A stretch of DNA of 64,000 nt, taken from positions 1,177,247 through 1,241,246 of the forward strand of contig NZ_KI519455.1 in NCBI RefSeq assembly GCF_000482545.1, read 5' to 3'. Both the position numbers and the translations under genes were made by a program. Position 1 is the stretch's first letter, and every line of letters starts with the position of its first letter. Below are positions 34,805 through 44,142 of the stretch, in pieces. The DNA is from Arthrobacter sp. 35W (GTDB lineage: Bacteria; Actinomycetota; Actinomycetes; Actinomycetales; Micrococcaceae). The notes below the pieces were generated by a model. It was not told the DNA's origin and made no database searches. It saw only the letters and a program-made list of their open reading frames with translations.

Positions 34805-36088
34805 TTAGCCGCACCAGCTGGGGAGGAAGCCGGGCACGGTGCCCACCAGGGCCCCGGTCTTCGCGTCGACGACGGCGGTTCTCATGGGGGTGGGTGCGGC
34901 CCGGTTCGGATACTTGTCGCCGACATAGAGCGGCGCACTGGTCTCGATGGCGAGGTAGCCTCCCGAAGGGTCGAGGCAGACGGCAAGGATCCGAGACCAG
35001 GCCCGATCCGGCCGGAACAGCAGGCGGGGGCTGTTGCCGTCCACGCGATTGACCACGGAACTTTCCCGCCCCGCGCTGGAGGTACTTGCCACCTGCGCGT
35101 ACCCGCCGCCTCCATCCACCAGGAGCGGCTGGCCCACGGTGGACGTTGACGTTCCGTCGGGGTTGGTCTCAAGCCCGGCGTTGACCGTGATGTCGAGGGG
35201 TGTGGCAATGCCGGTGGCCAGATTGATTGTGGAGTACCGGGCCGGGTCTACGCCAACCTTCAGCCCCCGGTCCGAGACGACGAGGTCCCCCGTGCCGGGG
35301 ACAAAGCCGAGGATGCCGCCGTGCGAACCCAGCGGGTCCACTTTTCCCGGGCTTGTGGGGTCAAGAACGAACATGGACTGGTCATCCGTCTGCGCCACCA
35401 GCGAGGTGGAGACCGGGACAAAGGTCCAGTCCGCCGCTGAGACCGGGCCATTGATCCCCTCGACCGGTTTGGGTGTGGCGGCCGGGTCTTTGACGTCGAC
35501 CACGAAGAGTGTCTTCCAGTACTGTCCAGTGGCCAGGGAGCTGGAAAAGGTGAAGCCGATCAGGTCCCCGGACGCGGATGCGTGCAGTTTCTCAACTGCC
35601 CCGGAGGTAGGGAGCGGGACCAGACGCGGGGCGCCGCCGTCGAGCGGGACAATCTCCAGGGAGCTCGAGGCGTCGTCGTTGAGCGTGGCAATGGCCAGGG
35701 CCGAGGGCAGGACCGCGTACTCCTGGATCCGCGGCGCGGTGAGAACCACGGTGCCGGCTCCGCCGCCCGCAGGGTTGGCGCCCAGGATCGCGTCGGGCTC
35801 CTTTTGGCCCGACCCGTCCAGGCCCGTCCGCCGTTCCAGGGCGTAGAGGGCATAGCTCGTTCCGGGGGCAGACGCCAGCGTTGAAACGGCGGTGGGCTGC
35901 GGCAGCCGCGCCACGTTTCCTGCGGCCAGGGCGCCGGCCAACAAGGTCAAGACGGCGAAGCTGCCGTAGAGCGAACGGGTGAACCTGCGGTTGGCCCGAA
36001 GTGCCGCTGCCGCCTGTTTGGCTGACTGCTTGGCTGGCTTCTTGGGCCCGGGCCTGGCGGCCGGCTGGGCGGCGGTCCTAGTAGACAT
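34805..36088 (-). CDS. Membrane-anchored extracytoplasmic protein of unknown function
   Basis: The 427-residue protein has a basic Ala/Lys/Pro-rich cytoplasmic start (about 1-45), one membrane helix (YGSFAVLTLLAGALAAGNVA, about 41-60) and a long extracytoplasmic part rich in Thr, Ser, Gly and Val with repeated strand-like segments, which could be a beta-propeller. No enzymatic motif or Cys cluster is visible. It overlaps the end of the TIGR03943-like gene by 11 bp, so it is the third gene of that minus-strand unit and may belong to the zinc locus. I do not recognise the family. Confidence 0.65.
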   Translation of the reverse strand: MSTRTAAQPAARPGPKKPAKQSAKQAAAALRANRRFTRSLYGSFAVLTLLAGALAAGNVARLPQPTAVSTLASAPGTSYALYALERRTGLDGSGQKEPDAILGANPAGGGAGTVVLTAPRIQEYAVLPSALAIATLNDDASSSLEIVPLDGGAPRLVPLPTSGAVEKLHASASGDLIGFTFSSSLATGQYWKTLFVVDVKDPAATPKPVEGINGPVSAADWTFVPVSTSLVAQTDDQSMFVLDPTSPGKVDPLGSHGGILGFVPGTGDLVVSDRGLKVGVDPARYSTINLATGIATPLDITVNAGLETNPDGTSTSTVGQPLLVDGGGGYAQVASTSSAGRESSVVNRVDGNSPRLLFRPDRAWSRILAVCLDPSGGYLAIETSAPLYVGDKYPNRAAPTPMRTAVVDAKTGALVGTVPGFLPSWCG

Positions 36089-36848
36089 AGGGCTGCGCCG
36101 GTTGTTCGGTGGGCGTGATGGCATCGGGGATGAGGACTATCGGCACGCGGCTGGCGGCATCGGGGTTGGCCTGGAAGGTGCTGGTGGCGGTCACCCAGCT
36201 GTCCGTTGCGAACTCGTCCTGCCAGCCCGGATGGTAGACGGGCACGCCGATCGGCTGGGCGTCGACGGCGCAGCAGGTCACGACAAAGCGCGCCACGAAG
36301 AACACATTGGCCGGATCATTCTTGTCCGACGTGACAAACCCGGTGACGGTGGCCGTCTTGCCGGCAAAGAAGTCCAGGTCTGCGCCCGAGCGGAGCAGCG
36401 AGGCCCAGTCCCTCACGGTGAAGGCGGAGTAGTCCCCACCCGAGAGCTTGCCGATCTCGAGCTGGGTGAGTGTGGCGGCGGAGCCGTTGAGGTCGCGCTG
36501 GCTGACGGTTGCGGTAGTGAGGGTCGACGGCGGCAGTACCAGCAGGCCTACGACCGCTGCGGTGATGGTCACGATGCTTCCGGCGGGCCATAGCCAGCGC
36601 CACCGGCCGGCGCCAGCACCGGTGTCCGCGTGGTCATGCTCATGGTCATCCACTTTGGCGGAGCCCAGGGCGAAGGCGGCCAGGACCAGCACCGCGGCAA
36701 TCACCGTCATGACCACACTGAAGACGAAGTACCGGGGGTGGATGTACAGCGCCAGCTGCCCCGTCAGACCCAGCCACAGCGTGGCCACGATGCCGATGAG
36801 GCTCAGGACCACCCCCTGCCAGCGGCGCACGAGGACCCTAGCTGACAT
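36078..36848 (-). CDS. TIGR03943-family putative transporter subunit
   Basis: The 256-residue membrane protein begins with hydrophobic helices (about 12-30 and 40-62), then has a His/Asp-rich cytoplasmic-looking stretch DDHEHDHADTGAGAG (a possible metal-binding loop), a further helix and an extracytoplasmic C-terminal part. That part contains SDKNDPANVFFVARFVVTCC, where the VTCCAVDAQPIG segment is diagnostic of TIGR03943/YcgQ-like proteins. These pair with YcgR/YraQ-type permeases and are often under Zur control. It overlaps the permease gene by 11 bp. The pair probably moves zinc or a metallophore, but this has not been shown. Confidence 0.85.
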   Translation of the reverse strand: MSARVLVRRWQGVVLSLIGIVATLWLGLTGQLALYIHPRYFVFSVVMTVIAAVLVLAAFALGSAKVDDHEHDHADTGAGAGRWRWLWPAGSIVTITAAVVGLLVLPPSTLTTATVSQRDLNGSAATLTQLEIGKLSGGDYSAFTVRDWASLLRSGADLDFFAGKTATVTGFVTSDKNDPANVFFVARFVVTCCAVDAQPIGVPVYHPGWQDEFATDSWVTATSTFQANPDAASRVPIVLIPDAITPTEQPAQPYVY

Positions 36849-37902
36849 AGTTGACCGCCAATCCGAGCACGGCGGCGGACAACGCCACCAACAGACTCAC
36901 CTGGAGCAGGGCCTTGGCGGTGAACGTGGTCCGCAGCAGGGCGAGCATTTTCACATCGATCATCGGTCCAAACACCAGGAACGCCACGATGGCCCCTGGC
37001 ATGAACGTGGCACCGAAGGAGAGGATGAAGAAGGCATCCACGTTTGAACAGATCGCCACAACAAAAGCCAGCAGCATCAGGGCCAGCACGGACCAGACAG
37101 GGTCGCTGCCCAGGGCGAGAAGTACTTCCCTGGATACGGCCACCTGGATGAGCCCGGCCAGTGCGGCGCCAATGAACAGCGCCGGCATCATCGCCGAGGT
37201 CTCTTGGACGAACATCCGCACGCTGCGTGCGGCCCGGCCCCGCCGCCCATCATGGTGGTCGGCCACGGCGCAGGCTGCCTGGAACCGGGGCGTCAGCAGC
37301 TCGTCGGGGCGCGGATGCCGGCTGTAGATCCAGCCCACCAGATTTGCGATGGCAAAACCACCCACGATGCGCGCGGCAAGAATGTTGTTGTCCCAGCCAA
37401 AGGCCTGCTGGGTGGTGATGATGGTGATGGGGTTCAGAATCGGGGCTGCGAACAAGAACGTCATTGATTCCGCCACGGTGAGGCCCTTGACCATGAGGCC
37501 GCGGGCCAGCGGAACGTTGCCGCATTCGCACACCGGCAGCAGCATGCCCAGCATCGAGAGGACCATTCGGCGCAGCATGGCGTTCCGCGGCAGCCGGCGC
37601 AGCAGCAACCCCTCCGGCAGCCAGATCTGCACGGCGATCGAGAGCACGATGCCCAGGAAAACAAAGGGCAGCGACTCTATGACAACGCTGATCGACAATG
37701 TGGCGAAGTCGCGTGCAGCATTGGGAAGCCCGGCCCCGGCCGAGCCCTGGGGTGAAAGCCATCGAACCACGAACAGCACGGCCACGACGGCGAGACCAAT
37801 GAGCAATCCTGTGGCCGGCCTTCTCCACTGGCCGCGGTCCTGTCCGGTTCTCTGGCCGCCGGGCATTGAGTGTCCGAGTTTGTCTATCGCTGGCAACGGC
37901 AC
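36838..37902 (-). CDS. Permease of the YraQ/YcgR (DUF318/ArsP_1) family
   Basis: The 354-residue protein has about eight to ten membrane segments. Typical segments are SLPFVFLGIVLSIAVQIWLP, a LPVCECGNVPLARGLMVKGL loop with the conserved Cys-Glu-Cys-Gly, TFLFAAPILNPITIITT and FVVAICSNVDAFFILSFGAT. The Cys motif and the ILNP motif are hallmarks of the family. The GTG at 37902 has GAAGGAG five bases upstream. It starts the minus-strand unit that diverges from the Zur-box-controlled gene at 38091. Whether that box also reaches this start (153 bp away) is uncertain. Function: transmembrane transport partner of the TIGR03943 protein. Confidence 0.88.
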   Translation of the reverse strand: MPLPAIDKLGHSMPGGQRTGQDRGQWRRPATGLLIGLAVVAVLFVVRWLSPQGSAGAGLPNAARDFATLSISVVIESLPFVFLGIVLSIAVQIWLPEGLLLRRLPRNAMLRRMVLSMLGMLLPVCECGNVPLARGLMVKGLTVAESMTFLFAAPILNPITIITTQQAFGWDNNILAARIVGGFAIANLVGWIYSRHPRPDELLTPRFQAACAVADHHDGRRGRAARSVRMFVQETSAMMPALFIGAALAGLIQVAVSREVLLALGSDPVWSVLALMLLAFVVAICSNVDAFFILSFGATFMPGAIVAFLVFGPMIDVKMLALLRTTFTAKALLQVSLLVALSAAVLGLAVNYVS

Positions 37903-38054
37903 GGGCACTCCTTCCGAGACTGGACCGGAAATCCCGGCCCGAAGGGCTGACACGGGAGACTGTACAGCCGGCGGCGGCTGGGTGGCCAGAGCCCTGGTCT
38001 GGTTTTACGGACATTGCCTCCGCCCGGGCCAGGGCCTGCCCCGGCCACCCCATG

Positions 38055-38081
38055 CTTACATGAGAATGATTCTCATGTAAG
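38055..38081. promoter_or_regulatory. Zur-type operator overlapping a leaderless promoter
   Basis: CTTACATGAGAAT and its exact reverse complement flank a central G, giving a perfect 27-bp palindrome of the TGAGAATGATTCTCA type known for Zur/Fur sites. TTACAT (38056-38061) and TAAGAT (38078-38083) form a -35/-10 pair with 16-bp spacing inside the same site. TAAGAT ends seven bases before the ATG at 38091, and no ribosome site is present, so the mRNA is probably leaderless. Repressor bound here would cover the whole promoter. The downstream zinc-free L36 gene supports Zur rather than Fur. Confidence 0.88.
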
Positions 38082-38090
38082 ATAACGACT

Positions 38091-39218
38091 ATGCACGTTA
38101 CCGTTGTCAGCTCCCTGGAAGTTTTCAGCCGCCAGCAGTCCTGCGCCGAACTGGCAGCCCAGTCGCCCGGCGCCGTCGTGGTTTTCCATGATCTTCTGGA
38201 AAACTCTCTCGTCGTCCGGCGCATTTTCCATAACGGCCGGCTCGTCGAACGCAATGAAACACGGCTTGAGCACGGATGCCTCAGCTGCACTGTGCGCCTC
38301 GACGTGGTTCCCACCGTGGAACGGCTCATCGAATCGGGACACCGGATCATCGTGGGCCTGCCTCCGGCCGTGGCGTCATCGGCGGCCGTGCAGGCCCTGC
38401 GCCGCGGCCTTGGGTCCGCCATCACCATCGATGCCGCCGTCCTGGCCTGCGCCCCGGACGCCGTCGAGGACCACATCTGGGACCACCACTCCCTGTTCGA
38501 ATCGGGATTCACTCCCATCCCCGAGGATGAGCGCACGCCAGGCGAATTCCTCATCGGGGAGCTGTCCTTTTGCGACAGCATCCTGCTGGCCGACCCTGCC
38601 CTTGTGCCTGTCGACGCTGCCGCACGGGCCCGTGGCGTTCAGCTTCTGCGTGAGCTCGCGCCGCATGCCGTGGTTGCAGAAGCCGAGGGGAACATCACCC
38701 TTGGGCGGCACCATCCCGGCGAGGCAACCGCCAGGACATTGCTGGGCTCCGTGCGGATCCCGGCAGCGTCGTCGTCGCCGTTCAGCACGGTGCTCCAGCG
38801 GATCGAGCGCCCCCTGCATCCGGGCCGCTTCCACGAAGCGCTGGCCAGCATCGCCGCGGGCTGCTGCTGGCTGCGGGGCCGGCTTTGGGTGGCATCGGCG
38901 CCCAACTGCAGGGTCGCCCTGCAGGGCATCGGGCCCCGCCTTTGGCTGGAGAACACCGGACCCTGGCAGGCAGACAGAACGACACTGCCCACCGTTGATC
39001 CAGTGGCCGGTCCGGACGCGGCACTGGACTGGCACCCCCAGTATGGCGACCGTGGAACGGTTCTGGCCATCACCGGAGACGACGTCGACGCCGCCGAGAT
39101 AGCCGGGCTGTTGCGGGCCTGCCAGCTGACTGACTCCGAGATGGCCTCGGGAGAGACCATGCCGAACCCCTTCCACCTCAACCAACCCACCGAAACCCCA
39201 TCAAGGAGCACACCATGA
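38091..39218 (+). CDS. CobW/COG0523-like protein lacking a P-loop
   Basis: The 375-residue protein resembles CobW-family metal chaperones: [19 protein letters not shown] contains the CxxC-type motif (family CxCC), and the C-terminal CobW domain contains [16 protein letters not shown] and [16 protein letters not shown]. The expected N-terminal Walker A (GxxGxGKT) is missing: the protein starts [21 protein letters not shown]. It therefore probably does not hydrolyse GTP. Actinobacterial relatives of this kind are found in zinc-starvation loci. It is driven by a Zur-type site ten bases upstream and overlaps the rpmJ paralogue. The role is likely zinc storage or delivery under starvation (inference). 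Confidence 0.85.
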   Translation: MHVTVVSSLEVFSRQQSCAELAAQSPGAVVVFHDLLENSLVVRRIFHNGRLVERNETRLEHGCLSCTVRLDVVPTVERLIESGHRIIVGLPPAVASSAAVQALRRGLGSAITIDAAVLACAPDAVEDHIWDHHSLFESGFTPIPEDERTPGEFLIGELSFCDSILLADPALVPVDAAARARGVQLLRELAPHAVVAEAEGNITLGRHHPGEATARTLLGSVRIPAASSSPFSTVLQRIERPLHPGRFHEALASIAAGCCWLRGRLWVASAPNCRVALQGIGPRLWLENTGPWQADRTTLPTVDPVAGPDAALDWHPQYGDRGTVLAITGDDVDAAEIAGLLRACQLTDSEMASGETMPNPFHLNQPTETPSRSTP

Positions 39219-39337
39219 AAGTCCGAAACTCACTGCGGGCCCTGAAGAAGATTCCGGGCGCCCAGATCGTCCGCCGCCGCGGACGCACCTTCGTCATCAA
39301 CAAGAACAACCCCAGGATGAAGGCCCGCCAAGGCTGA
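39215..39337 (+). CDS. rpmJ: Ribosomal protein L36, zinc-free paralogue
   Basis: The 40-residue protein starts [20 protein letters not shown] and ends [14 protein letters not shown]. Usual L36 binds zinc through three Cys and a His; none of these is present, so this is a C- type paralogue, made when zinc is scarce to free zinc from ribosomes. AAGGAG lies six bases before the ATG. It overlaps the CobW-like gene by 4 bp (ATGA), so it is co-transcribed from the Zur-type promoter. Such short genes are easily missed. Confidence 0.95.
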   Translation: MKVRNSLRALKKIPGAQIVRRRGRTFVINKNNPRMKARQG

Positions 39338-39366
39338 CCCCGGTCCCAGCCGCTCCCTCGGCCGGC

Positions 39367-39425
39367 GACGCAGTTTCCCTTTCCGGACGCAGTCTTGGAC
39401 GCGTCATGGACGGGAAACTGCGTCC
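39367..39425. repeat. Palindromic repeat, family C copy
   Basis: GACGCAGTTTCCCTTTCCGG and the complementary right arm CGGGAAACTGCGTCC flank a centre with GTCTTGGACGCGTCATGGA. It lies between the convergent rpmJ and FAD-GNAT genes and can act as a bidirectional terminator. Confidence 0.75.
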
Positions 39426-39446
39426 TGGCTGGATGCGCCGCCGGGG

Positions 39447-41990
39447 TCAGCGGGTCTCGACGAGCTCGACCAGCGAGTCCGTTGGTTGAGCGGAGCTTGC
39501 GGAGCCGAAACCCGGTGCGACGACAGTGTCCTCGACCACCGGGGCGAGGGTCTTGGTAAACGCGAGGAATTTCAACGTCTCGGGGTCCGCTCCGACGTCG
39601 AACTGGGGCTCGTAGCCCGTGGACAGGTACAGGTGCTTGGCCTCGGGCTGGCGCGGTCCGGTGGTCAGGAACACGCTGCTGTAGCCGCGGGCCGACGCCG
39701 TGGCCTCCAGTTCCGCCAGAACCCGGCGGGCCAGGCCGCGGCGCCGGTGCGCCGAATGCGTCCAGATCCTTTTGAACTCGGCCGTTCCGCTGCCGTAGCG
39801 GCGGAACGCCCCGCCCGCCACGGACTGGCCGTTCTCCTGCAGAATCAGCAGCGCTCCATGCGGGGCGGTGAACTCGTGGGCGGGGTAGCGTTTCAACTCC
39901 TCCTCCGCCGAGCCCGGGCCAAAGAAATCGCCGTACCGGGTGTCGTACTCGACGGCCAGTTCGTCCAGCAGCGGCTGCACCCGGGGATCATCCAGTGGAA
40001 GTTCCAGCACCGACAGCACGGGCCGTGCCGTGGCTTCGAGCCGCCCGGATGATGCGGCAGCCGCGGTTGTGGCTGATGCGGTGGCCGCCGCCGCACGCAG
40101 CAGCTGCCGGGACAGCGCATCATTCTCGCGGAACGGCGCCGCATTGGTGCCCGGCCGGGCGAAGGCCCCCGAACCCCAGCCCGAGGTGCCCGGGCCGATG
40201 GCAAACACCGTGGCGTGAGCCGTTCCGCCAGACCCTACAAGCTGGTGGGAATCCGAAACCAGCAGGCGGCCGGTCGACACCGGGCCGTCAGCTGAGGCAT
40301 GCTGCTGCTCGCTGCCCAGGCCGCGCCGGTGCAGGGCGCGCAGCAGTGGATTGGCCGAGCGGGCTACGGTGGGCTCGGGCAGCCTGGCCTCGATGAAGGC
40401 CCTGGCCCGCACCCCTGGCCCGGCGGCTGCCGAAGATGCCACAAACTCGCCGGTGTCCTCATCGGTCTCCACCCGCAGGCCGGGGCCGAGGAAGTCCAGC
40501 AGCCCGGCACGGTGGATGGCCAGCAGTTGGCGGAGCCGGTGCGGGGGAGGGCCGGAATCGACAAAGCTGAAGAAGCCGTGCCACCAGCCGTGGAGGGCGG
40601 CACGGGAGGCGGTGTTGAGCCGTTCGGCCGGAACCAGGGACCCCAGATCCATGTAGGCCCACAGCAGCGCCAGGAACAGGGCCAGCGTCTGGGGATCCTC
40701 GCCGCCGGTCCGCAGGGCGAGGTCCCGTTCAATGTGCCCGGCCACGGCGGCCTGCACCTCCGCGTGGTCCCGGAACAATAGGCCAGCCAGCGGCTGGTCC
40801 AGCTCCTCAAAGTCCAGCCACAGGGCTGGATCGGGGACGGCCGCGGCCACCAGATCCCGGCGGGCCTGGCTGTACCAGTCCACCGCCGCGAGCTGGTCGG
40901 AGAATTCCGCCCAGGGCAGGGTCGTCCGCCCGGGGCTTCCGGTGGACAGCTCCCGGTAGTAGGCGTAGCCGACGTCCTTGGCGATCAGGGGCCACAGCTG
41001 CGTGCGGAAATCAAGCTCGCCGGTGCCCTCCAGCAGTTCTGCGACCGCCGCTTCGGTAAGGAACAGGGGCGTGCCGGTGGCCCCGCGCAGCGTGGCGGTG
41101 ACCTTGGAATGGTAGGGGACGCCGCGCCGCGAGCCGGCCCACAGATGCGGTTCGGCCCCCGAGGGAAGGTACCGCAGGCTGCCGTCGCCGTTCTCGGCAA
41201 AGCGGCCGCCACGGCCCTCCATCAACAGCACCACCAGATCCACAAAGGCCAGCCCCATGCCGGAGATGATCACGTCAGTCCCGGGGGCCAGCGGGGTGTA
41301 GTCGACGTCGGTGGTGTAGCTGGGCGCGGCGTGGAAGCCGCCGTGCCGGGCGGCGAAGGTGGACAAGGAGGCCGAGGCATCACCGGGCAGGGCATCGGTG
41401 TGGCCCAGGGCAAGGACGACGGCGTCGGCGGCCAGCGTTGCGCCGCCGGCCAGCAGGACAAGATGCCGGCTGCCGGACGGGCCGGAGGTGCTGGAAGCGC
41501 CCAGCGGGGCGATGTCGACGGCGGTGTCCCGGTGGACCGTGACGGTGGCGGCCGGGCCGAGCCCGGCAACGGCCCGGCGGAAGAACCACTCCAGGTACTG
41601 GCTGTGCAGCTGGCGGGTGGGAAAAGACTCCGGGGTAAGGGCGCGCGCCTGCTCCAGCAGCACCGGCGGCAACGCCGGAATGTCCACAATGCTGCCGTCC
41701 GCCACACCCGCGGCCCACGCCGCCAGGGTGGGCCCTTCGGCGGTGGGCCCGCTGCACTGCACCGAGGAGTCGCTGAACATGGTGACGTCGCCCGCCGTCG
41801 AATTGAGCATCAGTCCGCCGTCCTGGTCGAAGCGCCAGATCCGCCCGGACCCGGGCTCGTGGGGCTCCACCACATGGATGTGCAGCGGTCCATCGAAGAG
41901 CTCCGGGCGGTTGGTGCCGAGGCGTTCGAGCAGTCCGGCCGTGCGGGGGCCGCCGCCGATGAACACGATGGACGGTGCGTGCGCTGGCAT
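39447..41990 (-). CDS. FAD/NAD(P)-binding protein fused to a GNAT acetyltransferase
   Basis: The 847-residue protein has an N-terminal FAD/NAD(P)-binding domain of the COG4529 (YdhS-like) kind, with IVFIGGGPRTAGLLERLG at the start and GLMLNSTAGDVTMFSDSSV; it spans about 1-640. A C-terminal GNAT domain (about 675-820) has GAFRRYGSGTAEFKRIWTHS and HRRRGLARRVLAELEATA, the acetyl-CoA loop. The last 23 residues (PGFGSASSAQPTDSLVELVETR region) are encoded by dispersed repeats and are probably not functional. The gene is divergent from a polar amino acid importer and luciferase-type monooxygenases. An acetyltransferase in this setting recalls the N-acetylation step of modified cysteine salvage in Bacillus (inference). 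Confidence 0.85.
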   Translation of the reverse strand: MPAHAPSIVFIGGGPRTAGLLERLGTNRPELFDGPLHIHVVEPHEPGSGRIWRFDQDGGLMLNSTAGDVTMFSDSSVQCSGPTAEGPTLAAWAAGVADGSIVDIPALPPVLLEQARALTPESFPTRQLHSQYLEWFFRRAVAGLGPAATVTVHRDTAVDIAPLGASSTSGPSGSRHLVLLAGGATLAADAVVLALGHTDALPGDASASLSTFAARHGGFHAAPSYTTDVDYTPLAPGTDVIISGMGLAFVDLVVLLMEGRGGRFAENGDGSLRYLPSGAEPHLWAGSRRGVPYHSKVTATLRGATGTPLFLTEAAVAELLEGTGELDFRTQLWPLIAKDVGYAYYRELSTGSPGRTTLPWAEFSDQLAAVDWYSQARRDLVAAAVPDPALWLDFEELDQPLAGLLFRDHAEVQAAVAGHIERDLALRTGGEDPQTLALFLALLWAYMDLGSLVPAERLNTASRAALHGWWHGFFSFVDSGPPPHRLRQLLAIHRAGLLDFLGPGLRVETDEDTGEFVASSAAAGPGVRARAFIEARLPEPTVARSANPLLRALHRRGLGSEQQHASADGPVSTGRLLVSDSHQLVGSGGTAHATVFAIGPGTSGWGSGAFARPGTNAAPFRENDALSRQLLRAAAATASATTAAAASSGRLEATARPVLSVLELPLDDPRVQPLLDELAVEYDTRYGDFFGPGSAEEELKRYPAHEFTAPHGALLILQENGQSVAGGAFRRYGSGTAEFKRIWTHSAHRRRGLARRVLAELEATASARGYSSVFLTTGPRQPEAKHLYLSTGYEPQFDVGADPETLKFLAFTKTLAPVVEDTVVAPGFGSASSAQPTDSLVELVETR
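39452..39518. repeat. Dispersed repeats D and A inside the FAD-GNAT gene end
   Basis: GGGTCTCGACGAGCTCGACC (D type, about 39452-39480) is joined to GTTGGTTGAGCGGAGCTTGC (A type, about 39481-39518). The pair lies at the 3' end of the minus-strand gene. Read in that frame it encodes ASSAQPTDSLVELVETR, and the gene stops three bases after it. Confidence 0.8.
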
Positions 41991-42270
41991 GGCGTCTCCT
42001 TGCCTGGTGTGCTGCCGGGGTGCCCCTGTGGCGGGGTGCCTCGGTGTCGGAAAGGTCCCATGCTAGGGCGCCTCCACGGGCCGCTGCGACGTCCAGGTCA
42101 TGACCGTTCACCACGCGTCACGGCGGGTAAATCAATGCAAAGAATCGACATGTGACGCCGGGAGAACGGCCGTGACGCAGTGCAACAAACCACCTTGTTC
42201 CAGTGCTGCGGCGGCGCCTAGATTGGCAGCCATCCAACCCCAACACCGCATGGAAGAAGCGAGGTGGCAC

Positions 42271-43325
42271 ATGAGTTCAGCAGCAACCCAGGTGGATCAA
42301 CCGGCATCACCACCGGAGGCCACCGCGTCCGGCGGCCACGAGTCCCCGGCGGCACCGCCGGCCACAGCGCCGCCCGCCCTCCCGCCGTCGTCGGACGGCA
42401 CAGGGCAGGCGGCCACGGTGGCCGACTACTCCGGCTACAAGCTGGTGGCGGCCAAGCATCCCTGGCGCTGGGTGGGCACGGCAGTCGTGGCCCTCGGCGT
42501 CGCCGCCGTGGCGTGGTCGCTGGCCACGAACCCCCGGTGGGAATGGGGCGTGGTGGCGCAGTGGTTCACCGCGGAATCCGTGATCCGGGGCCTGGGCGAA
42601 ACGCTGAAGCTGACGGTGATCGCCGGCTCACTGGGCTTTGTGCTCGGCTTTGTGCTGGCCCTCATGCGCCTGTCTGCCTCCCCGCTGCTGGTCTCCGTGT
42701 CGTGGACGTTCTCGTGGATCTTCCGCTCCACCCCGCTGCTGGTGCAGATGCTGCTTTGGTACAACCTGGGCTACCTGTACGAGAAGATCAGCCTCGGCAT
42801 CCCCTTCACGGACGTCCGCTTCTTTGAAGTGCAGACCACCACCCTGATCAGCCAGTTTGCCGCTGCCGTGCTGGGCCTGACGTTGAACCAGGCCGCGTAC
42901 TCGGCGGAGATCATCCGTGGCGGCATCCTCTCCGTGGACCAGGGCCAGCTCGAGGCCGCCGCAGCACTGGGCATCCCGGCCTGGCGGCGGTCCACGCGGA
43001 TTGTCCTGCCGCAGGCCATGAGGTCCATCCTGCCCACGGCCTTCAACGAGATCATCGGGCTGGTCAAGGGGACGTCCATCGTCTACGTGCTGGCCTATTC
43101 GGAGCTTTTCTACACCATCCAGGTCATCTACAACCGCACCCAGCAGGTCCTGCCGCTGCTGCTGGTGGCCACTCTCTGGTACGTGGTGATCACCTCCGTG
43201 CTGAGCGTTTTCCAGTACTACATCGAGCGGCACTACGCCAAGGGCGCCGTGCGCACCCTGCCGCTGACGCCGCTGCAGAAGGCGCGCAAATACTTCGCCC
43301 TCCACGCCACCCCCAGGAGCACCCG

Positions 43326-43329
<4 letters not shown>
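42271..43329 (+). CDS. Polar amino acid ABC transporter permease
   Basis: The 352-residue permease has a disordered Ala/Pro/Ser-rich cytoplasmic extension (about 1-60), then membrane helices with WRWVGTAVVALGVAAVAWSL, FRSTPLLVQMLLWYNLGYLY and the coupling loop EAAAALGIPAWRRSTRIVLP followed by FNEIIGLVKGTSIVYVLAY, the hallmark of the His/Glu/Asp/cystine uptake group. The ATG at 42271 is preceded by GAGGTG. One permease is encoded, so it probably forms a homodimer. Its stop overlaps the ATPase start. It opens a seven-gene plus-strand unit running to 49764. Confidence 0.92.
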
Positions 43330-44132
<803 letters not shown>

Positions 44133-44142
44133 GGAACCAGCC

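Noticed and set aside
38091-39218. Annotation of the CobW-like protein as a normal GTPase
   Set aside because: The N-terminus has no GxxxxGK(S/T) motif in any plausible upstream extension, and the Zur promoter fixes the start at 38091.
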